This document shows, one piece after another, positions 6,535 to 12,614 of a stretch of DNA of 12,614 bases. The notes under the pieces are model-generated. The model was not told where the DNA came from. It made no database searches and saw nothing but the letters and a program-made list of their open reading frames with translations. Source of the stretch: an uncultured Acidaminococcus sp. (GTDB taxonomy: Bacteria; Bacillota; Negativicutes; Acidaminococcales; Acidaminococcaceae); contig UPXT01000059.1 of assembly GCA_900538365.1 (NCBI GenBank), forward strand, positions 1-12,614. Reading direction: 5' to 3'. Position 1 is the first letter of the stretch; each line of letters starts with the position of its first letter. The translations under genes and the position numbers were made by a program.

Positions 6535-7980
6535 ATGAATTATGCTGTGATTGGAAGGATCCTTTCCTGGGTCCTTCGTACGGAAGGCCTCTTAATGCTG
6601 CTTCCCTGCCTTATTGCCCTGATTTATGGAGAGTGGCAGGACCTGGTCTATCTTGCCCTGGGCGTCGGGGCCATGGCGGCAGGCTGGCTCCTTTCCCGCA
6701 AAAAGATTGCCAATCCTGCCATCTATCAGCGCGAAGGCTTTGTATCCGTCGGGCTTTCCTGGGTGGTCCTTTCCCTTTATGGGGCGATTCCCTTTGTTAT
6801 TACCGGTGAGATCCCAGGTTTTCTTGATGCCCTTTTTGAAATCGTGTCAGGCTTTACAACGACGGGCTCTTCCATATTGGCCAATGTGGAGGCGCTCTCC
6901 CATACGAGCCTGTTTTGGCGGAGCTTTTCCCATTGGATTGGCGGGATGGGCGTCCTGGTCTTTATTCTCATGATGATTCCCGCAGGCAGCGGCGGAACGC
7001 AGATCAATCTCATGAAAGCGGAAAGCCCCGGTCCTGATGTATCAAAGTTCGTGCCCCGTGTCAAGAACACGGCCATCGTTCTTTACCGCATCTATCTTGG
7101 CATGACCCTTCTCATGATCGCCATCCTGGCTTTTTCTGGGATGAACTGGTTCCACAACCTGTGCATCACCTTTGGCACAGCGGGAACGGGCGGCTTTGGG
7201 GTTCTCAACAGCAGCTGCGCCGAGTATACGCCCTTCCAGCAGTGGATCATCACCATCTTTATGATTGCCTTTGGTGTCAATTTTAGCTTCTATTACCTGT
7301 TCTTGACGAAGAATTTCTATGAAGCCTTCCATCTGGAAGAAGTGGGGGCGTATCTTGCCATCATCTTTTGTGCCGGTCTTGCCATTACTTGGCAGATCGA
7401 GCCGCGGTACGGCAATTTTGAGGAAGCCCTGCGCGTTGCCTACTTTCAAGTCGGCAGCATCATTACGACGACGGGTTTTTCAACGGTGGACTTTGACCTG
7501 TGGCCAAGCTTTTCAAAAACCATCCTTGTCATGCTCATGATCATCGGCGCCTGTGCCGGGTCAACAGGGGGCGGTGTCAAAGTCAGCCGCGTTGTCCTTG
7601 TCATGAAGAGTATCAAGCAGGAACTGCGCCAGATCATTCACCCTCATGGTGTACAGTGTGTCAGGATGGACAAGAAGACCGTGGACCGTAAGGTCCTCAG
7701 TTCCCTTTATGTCTATTTGACGAGTTATTTCTTCGTCTTTGGCCTTTCCGTGCTTGCCATCAGTCTTGAAAACTTTAGTTTTACGACCAACTTCACAGCT
7801 GTTGCGGCGACCCTCAACAATATCGGACCGGGACTTGCGGAAGTGGGTCCAAGCCGTAACTTCGGCGTCTATGGCGACTTTTCCAAATTGGTGCTGATCT
7901 TTGATATGCTTGCCGGCCGTTTGGAACTGCTCCCCATGCTGCTGCTTTTCTACCCGCGGACTTGGTCCAGCAAATGCTAG
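6535..7980 (+). CDS. trkH: Trk potassium uptake channel subunit TrkH
   Basis: TrkH is the membrane-embedded potassium-translocating subunit, a relative of KtrB and HKT. The 481 residues contain four pore-loop repeats with recognisable filter segments: SGFTTTGSS (105-113), GTAGTGGFG near 213-221, ITTTGFST near 311-318 and NNIGPGL near 428-434. Each carries the conserved filter glycine. The intramembrane-loop motif AGSTGGGVKVSR follows filter 3, and the C terminus FDMLAGRLELLPMLLLF is typical of the family. The extra N-terminal helices and the length favour TrkH over the shorter KtrB. The start follows GGTGAGG (6526-6532) closely and sits 12 bp after the trkA stop. The partner TrkA is immediately upstream, and a small unknown gene follows after 10 bp. 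Confidence 0.96.
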   Translation: MNYAVIGRILSWVLRTEGLLMLLPCLIALIYGEWQDLVYLALGVGAMAAGWLLSRKKIANPAIYQREGFVSVGLSWVVLSLYGAIPFVITGEIPGFLDALFEIVSGFTTTGSSILANVEALSHTSLFWRSFSHWIGGMGVLVFILMMIPAGSGGTQINLMKAESPGPDVSKFVPRVKNTAIVLYRIYLGMTLLMIAILAFSGMNWFHNLCITFGTAGTGGFGVLNSSCAEYTPFQQWIITIFMIAFGVNFSFYYLFLTKNFYEAFHLEEVGAYLAIIFCAGLAITWQIEPRYGNFEEALRVAYFQVGSIITTTGFSTVDFDLWPSFSKTILVMLMIIGACAGSTGGGVKVSRVVLVMKSIKQELRQIIHPHGVQCVRMDKKTVDRKVLSSLYVYLTSYFFVFGLSVLAISLENFSFTTNFTAVAATLNNIGPGLAEVGPSRNFGVYGDFSKLVLIFDMLAGRLELLPMLLLFYPRTWSSKC

Positions 7981-7990
7981 GGAGCCTCAT

Positions 7991-8284
7991 ATGACAAATG
8001 AAGTGGAATATTGGACGCAGCGTCTGATCAAAGAAGTTGTCTTGCTGGGTCACCCTGCTGAATTTGGTCACCTGCTTGCGGCAAATTTGGGCTCTGAAAA
8101 AAGCATCCGCCGTCTGGCCCTTTATGTCGCCCATAATCAGCCGGCTTCGGCCGAGGACATTGCCGATGAAATGCTTGCTATTTGCGATGAACGAGACGCG
8201 TGGCGCCGTAAAAAAGAAGCCGAATATTACAGCCAAAAAGTAAACGCGTGGTATAATCGGGACCGAAAAAAAGACCAGGACTGA
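7991..8284 (+). CDS. Small protein of unknown function, last gene of the trk unit
   Basis: I do not recognise this 97-residue protein. It has no signal peptide or membrane segment and is charged and probably helical. A first half rich in Leu and Ala (HLLAANLGSEKSIRRLALYV) is followed by an acidic stretch (AEDIADEMLAICDERD) and a very basic, Arg/Lys-rich tail. The start at 7991 has AGGGAG overlapping the trkH stop and 6 nt upstream; an ORF opening at 7901 would overlap trkH and lacks a site. The 10-bp gap makes it part of the trkA-trkH transcript, and the unit's terminator overlaps its stop codon. Operon position suggests, but does not show, a link to potassium uptake. Base composition resembles its neighbours, and the good ribosome site argues that it is real. 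Confidence 0.75.
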   Translation: MTNEVEYWTQRLIKEVVLLGHPAEFGHLLAANLGSEKSIRRLALYVAHNQPASAEDIADEMLAICDERDAWRRKKEAEYYSQKVNAWYNRDRKKDQD

Positions 8285-8303
8285 GGGCCTGGTCTTTTTT
8301 CGG
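8263..8303 (+). terminator. Terminator of the trk operon
   Basis: AAAAAAGACCAGG (8267-8279) pairs perfectly with CCTGGTCTTTTTT (8288-8300) around an 8-nt loop that holds the stop codon of the preceding gene. CCG/CGG extends the outer stem after one bulged A. T-rich 3' and A-rich 5' flanks make it potentially bidirectional. Confidence 0.9.
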
Positions 8304-8307
8304 CTGT

Positions 8308-8336
8308 ATGACGGAGTGCCCTACCTGTGGTATAAT
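8308..8336 (+). promoter_or_regulatory. Promoter of the prmA-yqeY block
   Basis: ATGACG (8308-8313) and a perfect TATAAT (8331-8336) are 17 bp apart, with TG one base before the -10 (8328-8329), an extended -10. It lies just after the trk terminator and about 30 bp ahead of the prmA start. Confidence 0.75.
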
Positions 8337-8365
8337 GAGCTGATAACAAAGAAAGGATGAAGCAA

Positions 8366-9307
8366 ATGGATACTTGGCAGCAAGTCAGCATCAGTGTAAC
8401 CCGTGAAGCCGTCGAGGCGACAGCCAATCTTTTTTGTGAAGCCGGCGCCCGTAACGGAGTTGAAATAGACGACCCCCTGCTCCTTAAGGAGCTCAAGGAA
8501 CATACAACGTGGGAACTGTGTGACCTTCCCATGCCGGAAGAAACGGAGATTGTGACTGTTTCTGCTTATTATCCCGAAGATGAAGAACTGTCCGGACGGC
8601 TTTCCGCTATTAAGGAAGGTCTATCAGGGATTGAAAAGAGAATTGGCAGCTTCCAGGTAGGTCAGCTCCGCTTCCGTAAGGTGAGCGAAAAAGATTGGGC
8701 CAATGAATGGAAGCAGTATTTCTATACGACGAAAATCGGCAGTCAGATTGTCATCAAACCTGATTGGGAAAGCTATACCCCAACGGCAGAGGAAAAAGTC
8801 ATCGAACTTGATCCCGGCATGGCCTTTGGCACGGGAACGCATGCTACAACGAGGATGTGTATCGAACGTCTTGAGGAGCTGGTCACGCCCAATATCGATG
8901 TGTATGACGTCGGTACAGGAAGCGGGATCCTTGCCATGACGGCCGCACTTATGGGTGCCCGTTCCATCCATGCCATCGATATCGACGGCAAGGCCGTGGA
9001 AGTGGCCAAGGAAAATATCGCCAAAAATCACCTTTCCAACCGGATTACGGTCAAAAAGGGCAACCTCCTCGATGATGCCGATGAAAAGGCCGATCTCATT
9101 GTGGCGAACATCATTGCTGACATCATCATCACGCTCCTTCCCGATGCATTCAAAAAGCTCCGTCAAGGCGGGCTCTTCCTCGCCTCGGGCGTCATCAAGG
9201 AGCGCCTTTGCGACGTGGAAAAAGCGGCTCGGCAAAATGGGTTCACCGTCCTTGATGTTAAAAACCGTGCCGGTTGGACCGCAATCACCATGAGAAAGGA
9301 TGCCTGA
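8366..9307 (+). CDS. prmA: Ribosomal protein L11 methyltransferase
   Basis: PrmA uses S-adenosylmethionine to methylate ribosomal protein L11. The 313 residues match the family length. An N-terminal L11-recognition domain (about 1-60) and a linker precede the Rossmann methyltransferase domain. LDPGMAFGTGTHATTR (148-163) is the family signature, DVGTGSGILA (181-190) is the SAM-binding motif I, and AIDID (203-207) ends the next strand. VANIIAD (246-252) corresponds to the NxxA active-site segment. The ATG at 8366 is 8 nt after AAAGGA (8352-8357). The ATG at 8357 overlaps that site and is unlikely to be used. It is the first gene of a translation-related unit, with rsmE starting one base after its stop. 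Confidence 0.95.
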   Translation: MDTWQQVSISVTREAVEATANLFCEAGARNGVEIDDPLLLKELKEHTTWELCDLPMPEETEIVTVSAYYPEDEELSGRLSAIKEGLSGIEKRIGSFQVGQLRFRKVSEKDWANEWKQYFYTTKIGSQIVIKPDWESYTPTAEEKVIELDPGMAFGTGTHATTRMCIERLEELVTPNIDVYDVGTGSGILAMTAALMGARSIHAIDIDGKAVEVAKENIAKNHLSNRITVKKGNLLDDADEKADLIVANIIADIIITLLPDAFKKLRQGGLFLASGVIKERLCDVEKAARQNGFTVLDVKNRAGWTAITMRKDA

Positions 9308-9308
9308 C

Positions 9309-10043
9309 GTGTACCGTTTCTTTTTAGGCAAACCCTTTGCCGATACCCTGGAAGTGACAGGCCAGGATGCCCATCACATGGGCCATGTCCTGCGCATGAA
9401 AGTAGGGGACGAGGTTCAAATCGTAAGCCTTGACCAGATTGCGGCCGTTATGAAAATTACGGCCTTTTCCAAAGAGGCCGTCACCCTTGAAACCGTACGG
9501 ATCCTTGAAGAAAACCACGAACCGACAGTGAGGGTCACCCTCTATCAGGGGCTTCCCAAGCAGGACAAGATGGAATGGATCATCCAAAAAGCCATCGAAT
9601 TGGGGGTCTCGGAGATCCAACCTGTCAGTATGGCCCACTGCGTCGTTCGCCTTGATGAGGGAAAAGCTGCCAAAAAGCTGGAGCGCTGGCAAAAGATTGC
9701 TGAGGCAGCGGCCAAGCAAAGCAAGCGGGATATCGTACCTGTTATCAAGGCCCCTCTGCCGGCAAAGCTTGCCCTGACTTCCTGTGAAGCGGACCTAAAG
9801 CTCATGGCCTACGAAGTCGAGGAAGAAGGCAGTCTGCGCAGGGCCCTTCAACAGACTCGTGATGCAAAATCCATTGCCCTTCTCATTGGGCCTGAAGGCG
9901 GCATTTCAGGGGACGAATTTGATCTTGCCTTTGCCCATGACTGGCAGTCTGTCAGCCTAGGACCACGCATCCTGCGCACGGAAACCGCGGCCCTTGCGGC
10001 CCTTGCGGCCATCCAATACGAAACCGGAAACCTGGGAGGTTAA
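9309..10043 (+). CDS. rsmE: 16S rRNA (uracil-1498 N3)-methyltransferase
   Basis: RsmE methylates N3 of U1498 in 16S rRNA near the decoding site, using S-adenosylmethionine. The SPOUT-fold knot motifs are clear at the C terminus: LIGPEGG (192-198) and LGPRILRTETA (217-227). The N-terminal PUA-like part includes HHMGHVLRMKVGD, matching the family. I chose the GTG at 9309 (MYRFFLGKPF, 244 residues) because AAAGGA (9295-9300) lies 8 nt before it and homologues begin M-x-R-[FY]-F. The ATG at 9300 would put the same site directly against the start codon and add three residues. With the GTG start there is a 1-nt gap to the prmA stop; with the ATG the genes overlap by 8 nt. Translational coupling to prmA is likely either way. 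Confidence 0.93.
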   Translation: MYRFFLGKPFADTLEVTGQDAHHMGHVLRMKVGDEVQIVSLDQIAAVMKITAFSKEAVTLETVRILEENHEPTVRVTLYQGLPKQDKMEWIIQKAIELGVSEIQPVSMAHCVVRLDEGKAAKKLERWQKIAEAAAKQSKRDIVPVIKAPLPAKLALTSCEADLKLMAYEVEEEGSLRRALQQTRDAKSIALLIGPEGGISGDEFDLAFAHDWQSVSLGPRILRTETAALAALAAIQYETGNLGG

Positions 10044-10045
10044 GT

Positions 10046-11353
10046 GTGAAGCACAGCATCAGTTTTTATACTCTGGGCTGCAAAGTGAACCAGTCCGATA
10101 CGGCTTCCATGGAAAAACTTTTCCGTGAAGCTGGCTATGAGATCGTTCCTTTTGGAGAAGTTAGTGATATTTGTCTCATCAATACCTGCGTCGTAACCAA
10201 TATGGGGCAGGGGAAATCCCGGCGCATGATCCGCCGCACCATCAAACGTGATCCCAAACCGCTCATCGTCGTTACAGGGTGTTATCCCCAGACGGCGCCG
10301 GAAGAAGTCGCGGCCCTTGAGGGCGTGGACCTGCTTGTCGGCAACCGTGACCGGGCCCGCATCGTTGAGCTTGTGGAAGAGCGCCTCGGTGAGCGCGATG
10401 CGGCGCCCGTCAATGATGTCCTTGACCTGCCTGTAGGCAGTGAATTTGAAGATCTTGCAGCTTCTGTCGATGACAGCCGTGACCGGGCCTTCTTAAAGAT
10501 TCAGGAAGGATGCGACCAGTATTGTTCGTACTGCATCATCCCCTATGCAAGAGGCCATCTGCGTTCCCGACCGCTATCAAGTATCCGCCGCGAAGTGGAG
10601 CGCCTTACAGAAGAAGGGTATAAGGAAGTCGTTCTCCTTGGTATCCATCTTGGCTGTTATGGAAAGGAGACAGCAAATGGCGAGCGTCTCTCCGATGCCG
10701 TTAGCGCTGCCCTTTCTGTACCGGCCCTGCGCCGCCTGCGCTTAGGCTCCTTGGAATCGGTGGAAGTCCAGCCGGAGCTTCTTCAGCTTATGCAGGAAGA
10801 TTCGCGTTTTTGCTGCCATCTTCATTTGCCTCTTCAATCTGGCTGCAACAAGACCCTAAAGGCAATGAACCGGCCTTATGACACGGCCCGCTTCAAGGAA
10901 CTCATTGAAAGGATCCGCGCAGCTGTCCCGGATGTGGCCATTACGACGGATATCATTGTCGGATTCCCAGGGGAAACGGAAGCTGATTTTGCCGAAACCC
11001 TGACCTTTGCCGAGGCCTGCGGATTTGCCAAGATCCATATCTTCCCTTATTCCAAACGTAAGGGAACGCCGGCGGCAGAACGAAAGGACCAGCTTTCCAA
11101 CAAGGATAAAGAAGACCGCGTCCATCGCTTGGAAGAAGTGGACCGCAAGGGAAATGAAGCCTTCCGAAAGACGCTCATCGGGCACCAGTATTCCGTCTTA
11201 TGGGAACAAAAAGGCAGAAACGGCCTCTGGGAAGGACTCACACCCAATTATGTCCGAGTCTATCTTGAATCTGAGGAAGATCTTACGGGAACCCTTACGA
11301 CCGTTGCTGTAACCGGCCTTTTTGAAGATGGTGTCCTTGCCAGGTCCTGCTGA
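10046..11353 (+). CDS. mtaB: tRNA t6A37 methylthiotransferase MtaB
   Basis: MtaB is a radical-SAM enzyme that turns N6-threonylcarbamoyladenosine at tRNA position 37 into its 2-methylthio form (ms2t6A). The N-terminal MTTase domain holds the three cysteines for the auxiliary 4Fe-4S cluster: TLGCKVNQ (C12), NTCVVTN (C48) and TGCYP (C79). The radical-SAM motif CDQYCSYC supplies C156, C160 and C163. A TRAM-like RNA-binding end covers about the last 65 residues. TLGCKVNQ marks the MtaB branch, where MiaB has a TxGCQMN-type sequence. The 435-residue length is typical. The start is a GTG at 10046 with GGGAGG (10034-10039) upstream, 2 nt after the rsmE stop. Confidence 0.94.
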   Translation: MKHSISFYTLGCKVNQSDTASMEKLFREAGYEIVPFGEVSDICLINTCVVTNMGQGKSRRMIRRTIKRDPKPLIVVTGCYPQTAPEEVAALEGVDLLVGNRDRARIVELVEERLGERDAAPVNDVLDLPVGSEFEDLAASVDDSRDRAFLKIQEGCDQYCSYCIIPYARGHLRSRPLSSIRREVERLTEEGYKEVVLLGIHLGCYGKETANGERLSDAVSAALSVPALRRLRLGSLESVEVQPELLQLMQEDSRFCCHLHLPLQSGCNKTLKAMNRPYDTARFKELIERIRAAVPDVAITTDIIVGFPGETEADFAETLTFAEACGFAKIHIFPYSKRKGTPAAERKDQLSNKDKEDRVHRLEEVDRKGNEAFRKTLIGHQYSVLWEQKGRNGLWEGLTPNYVRVYLESEEDLTGTLTTVAVTGLFEDGVLARSC

Positions 11354-11366
11354 CAGTCAGTTATGA

Positions 11367-11390
11367 AGGAGACGCCTTCAAGCGTCGCCT
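11367..11390 (+). other. Hairpin in the mtaB-HIT intergenic gap
   Basis: AGGAGACGC (11367-11375) pairs with GCGTCGCCT (11382-11390): 8 of 9 positions, one A-G mismatch, 6-nt loop. No T run follows, so it is not a normal terminator. It could be an mRNA-stability or processing element ahead of the HIT ribosome site. Confidence 0.4.
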
Positions 11391-11412
11391 GTTAAGAGAA
11401 AGAGGTGCTTTT

Positions 11413-11748
11413 ATGAGTGATTGTGTATTTTGTAAAATTGTTTCCGGTGAAATCCCTAGCCCCCGCGTCTATGAGGATGACAAGGTCATTGCCATCAATG
11501 ACCTAAGTCCCATTGCACCGGTCCATGTTCTCATCATTCCCAAGAAACACACGGAGAACATTGTTACGGCGCCGACGGAACTGGTGGCCCATGTAAAGAA
11601 GATTCTGCCGGAAGTGACAAAAAAACTTGGAATAGCTGAAAAAGGCTTCCGTCTCATTGTCAACACAGGCGCTGAAGGCGGTCAAACGGTTCCTCATTTG
11701 CACTTTCATATCTTGGGCGGTAAAGAACTGGGATGGCCGAAGCTCTAA
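11413..11748 (+). CDS. HIT family (HINT-like) nucleotide-binding protein
   Basis: This 111-residue histidine-triad protein is cytosolic. HINT-branch members hydrolyse nucleoside phosphoramidates and aminoacyl-adenylates. The signature HLHFH (95-99) follows GGQTVP, and its second histidine is the nucleophile in the family. The N terminus CVFCKIVSGEIPSP carries a CxxC pair (C4, C7), and PVHVLIIPKKHTENI gives the conserved HVLIIPKKH strand. The length and the C-terminal GGKELGWPKL are typical of bacterial HINT proteins. AGAGGTG (11401-11407) lies 5 nt before the ATG. It sits in the prmA-yqeY block after mtaB, with no terminator on either side. The physiological substrate is unknown. Confidence 0.94.
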   Translation: MSDCVFCKIVSGEIPSPRVYEDDKVIAINDLSPIAPVHVLIIPKKHTENIVTAPTELVAHVKKILPEVTKKLGIAEKGFRLIVNTGAEGGQTVPHLHFHILGGKELGWPKL

Positions 11749-11753
11749 AATCG

Positions 11754-11783
11754 TTGACAGGAACCCTTCTTTTACGGTATAAT
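11754..11783 (+). promoter_or_regulatory. Near-consensus sigma-A promoter for rpsU-yqeY
   Basis: TTGACA (11754-11759) and TATAAT (11778-11783) are both perfect, with an 18-bp spacer. The -35 begins 5 bp after the HIT gene stop. With no terminator before it, rpsU and yqeY can be read from both this strong internal promoter and the upstream one, fitting the high demand for a ribosomal protein. Confidence 0.93.
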
Positions 11784-11842
11784 ATCCGAGTGTTAATGTT
11801 AAATTACACTTCCCGAAAGAGATCGTGGAGGGAGGGATATAG

Positions 11843-12019
11843 ATGACTGAGATCAGAGTTGGCAAAACTGAATCCATTGACAGTGCGCTTCGTCGTTTTA
11901 AGCGTGCGACTCAGAAGGCCGGCGTCCTCTCCGAAGTGAGAAAACGCGAACACTATGAGAAGCCCAGCGTAAAACGCAAAAAGAAGTCTGAAGCTGCCAG
12001 AAAACGCAAATCCAGATAA
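11843..12019 (+). CDS. rpsU: Small-subunit ribosomal protein bS21
   Basis: This 58-residue protein of the 30S subunit (MTEIRVGKTESIDSALRRFKR at the start) binds near the 3' end of 16S rRNA and helps initiation on mRNAs. The N terminus, the LRRFKRATQKAGVLSEVRKREHYEKPS core and the highly basic tail rich in KRK are diagnostic of bS21. The length equals that of other Bacillota versions. The ATG follows an unusually long purine site, GGAGGGAGGG (11827-11836), by 6 nt. Its own consensus promoter lies about 60 bp upstream. yqeY follows after 20 bp, the order also found in B. subtilis. Confidence 0.97.
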   Translation: MTEIRVGKTESIDSALRRFKRATQKAGVLSEVRKREHYEKPSVKRKKKSEAARKRKSR

Positions 12020-12039
12020 TTCGTTTGGGGGCTTTAGTG

Positions 12040-12489
12040 ATGTCTTTACGAGAACTCTTGCAGACGGATATGAAGACCGCCATGAAAGAGCGGGAAAGCG
12101 GTAAAGAACGCCTTTCCGTCCTGCGCATGGTCTGGGCTGCTGTCCGGAACAAAGAGATTGATGAAAAGACCGAACTTACGGATGATGCCGTCATGGCTGT
12201 TTTGATGAAAGAAGTCAAGCAGCGCGAAGACACCATCAAGGAAATCAAGGATGCCAATCGTCCTGACCTTGTCGCTAAGAACGAAGAGGAAATCGAGATC
12301 CTTAAGAAGTATCTCCCCGAACCGCTCAGTGATGAGGAACTGAAAAAAGTGATTCAAGATGTCATTGCCACGACCAGCGCCAAGTCCATGAAGGACATGG
12401 GAAAGGTCATGGGCCGGGTGCTTGCCCAGACCCAAGGCCGCGCAGCTGGTTCGCGCGTCAGTGCCCTCGTCAAGGAATTGCTCAAATAG
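12040..12489 (+). CDS. yqeY: GatB/YqeY domain protein
   Basis: This 149-residue cytosolic helical protein matches the YqeY family, which is related to the tRNA-binding C-terminal domain of the GatB amidotransferase subunit. Features are the start MSLRELLQTDMKTAMKERE, the LSVLRMVWAAVRNKEID helix, the acidic NEEEIEILKKYLPEPLSDEEL segment and the closing KDMGKVMGRVLAQTQGRA...SALVKELL, all at the usual length. A role in tRNA handling is inferred from the domain; no reaction is established. The ATG at 12040 has only a modest GGGGG site (12027-12031) 8 nt upstream. A TTG at 12025 in the same frame precedes that site. It is cotranscribed with rpsU and ends at a strong terminator. Confidence 0.93.
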   Translation: MSLRELLQTDMKTAMKERESGKERLSVLRMVWAAVRNKEIDEKTELTDDAVMAVLMKEVKQREDTIKEIKDANRPDLVAKNEEEIEILKKYLPEPLSDEELKKVIQDVIATTSAKSMKDMGKVMGRVLAQTQGRAAGSRVSALVKELLK

Positions 12490-12493
12490 TATG

Positions 12494-12528
12494 AAACTCC
12501 GAATAGGTGAGCCTATTCGGAGTTTTTT
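12494..12528 (+). terminator. Strong terminator after yqeY
   Basis: AAACTCCGAATAGG (12494-12507) pairs perfectly over 14 bp with CCTATTCGGAGTTT (12512-12525) around a TGAG loop. The six-T run 12523-12528 partly lies in the stem. It ends the prmA-yqeY unit. Confidence 0.93.
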
Positions 12529-12579
12529 GTTGTTCTTTGTCAAATTTTGGGGCGCTAACGTATCTATGCACTCCTGGAG

Positions 12580-12614
12580 AGGACATGCACTGAGGACAGT
12601 GCGTGTCCTTTTTC
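12580..12614 (+). terminator. Second terminator-like hairpin at the right edge
   Basis: AGGACATGCACTG (12580-12592) pairs with CAGTGCGTGTCCT (12597-12609), 13 bp with one wobble around an AGGA loop, followed by TTTTTC to the window end. It comes only about 50 nt after the yqeY terminator with no gene between. It may be a backup terminator, or the attenuator or 3' end of a short transcript starting in 12530-12580. Confidence 0.7.

Noticed and set aside
8249..8257. Extended -10-like TGGTATAAT near the end of the small gene after trkH
   Set aside because: It encodes Trp-Tyr-Asn in frame and is followed within about 15 nt by a terminator stem, so a transcript from it would be trivially short. 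A better copy lies downstream at 8328-8336.
1..12614. Search for mobile elements, CRISPR arrays, tRNA or rRNA genes and defence genes
   Set aside because: No transposase, integrase, repeat-spacer pattern, tRNA-like cloverleaf or defence-protein motif was seen; the content is ordinary housekeeping and transport genes.

Overview
The window looks like ordinary chromosomal DNA from a low-to-mid GC Gram-positive-type bacterium (Bacillota). Shine-Dalgarno sequences are strong and purine-rich, the promoters are sigma-A type (several with an extended -10), and intrinsic terminators follow most transcription units. The flavour of the proteins and the roughly balanced base composition suggest a Negativicutes relative such as Acidaminococcaceae, but that placement is inference. 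I see no insertion sequence, phage gene, CRISPR array, rRNA or tRNA.

Layout. (1) 1-423: a terminator for an unseen upstream gene, then a promoter and a gene-free, structured leader of about 250 nt with an internal terminator. This lies ahead of (2) pyk, pyruvate kinase with the extra C-terminal domain, closed by a terminator. (3) An AEC-family permease gene with its own extended -10 promoter. (4) A convergent acyltransferase-3 gene on the minus strand, sharing a bidirectional terminator with the permease. (5) A short divergent promoter region, then a small membrane protein resembling an ECF-transporter S component. (6) trkA-trkH plus a small conserved-looking gene of unknown function, closed by a terminator: a potassium-uptake operon. 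(7) A long translation/RNA-modification block, prmA-rsmE-mtaB-HIT-rpsU-yqeY. It is read from an extended -10 promoter ahead of prmA, boosted by a near-consensus promoter ahead of rpsU, and ends at a perfect 14-bp terminator. A second terminator hairpin sits at the right edge.

How the genes fit together. pyk makes ATP and pyruvate at the end of glycolysis. TrkA is the cytosolic nucleotide-sensing gate of the TrkH potassium channel. The last block modifies the translation machinery: PrmA methylates ribosomal protein L11, RsmE methylates 16S rRNA, MtaB thiolates t6A37 of tRNA, and bS21 is a small-subunit protein. The order prmA-rsmE-mtaB-...-rpsU-yqeY matches the tail of the B. subtilis hrcA-grpE-dnaK-dnaJ-yqeTUV-rpsU-yqeY region, but here the heat-shock genes are not upstream.

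No obviously new multi-gene system is visible. The most interesting non-coding signal is the pyk leader (about 172-423). It has a far-upstream promoter, a plausible multi-helix fold and an intrinsic terminator whose 3' arm can pair with three different partners. It could be an attenuator or riboswitch-like control of pyk, or a separate ~180-nt RNA such as 6S RNA.
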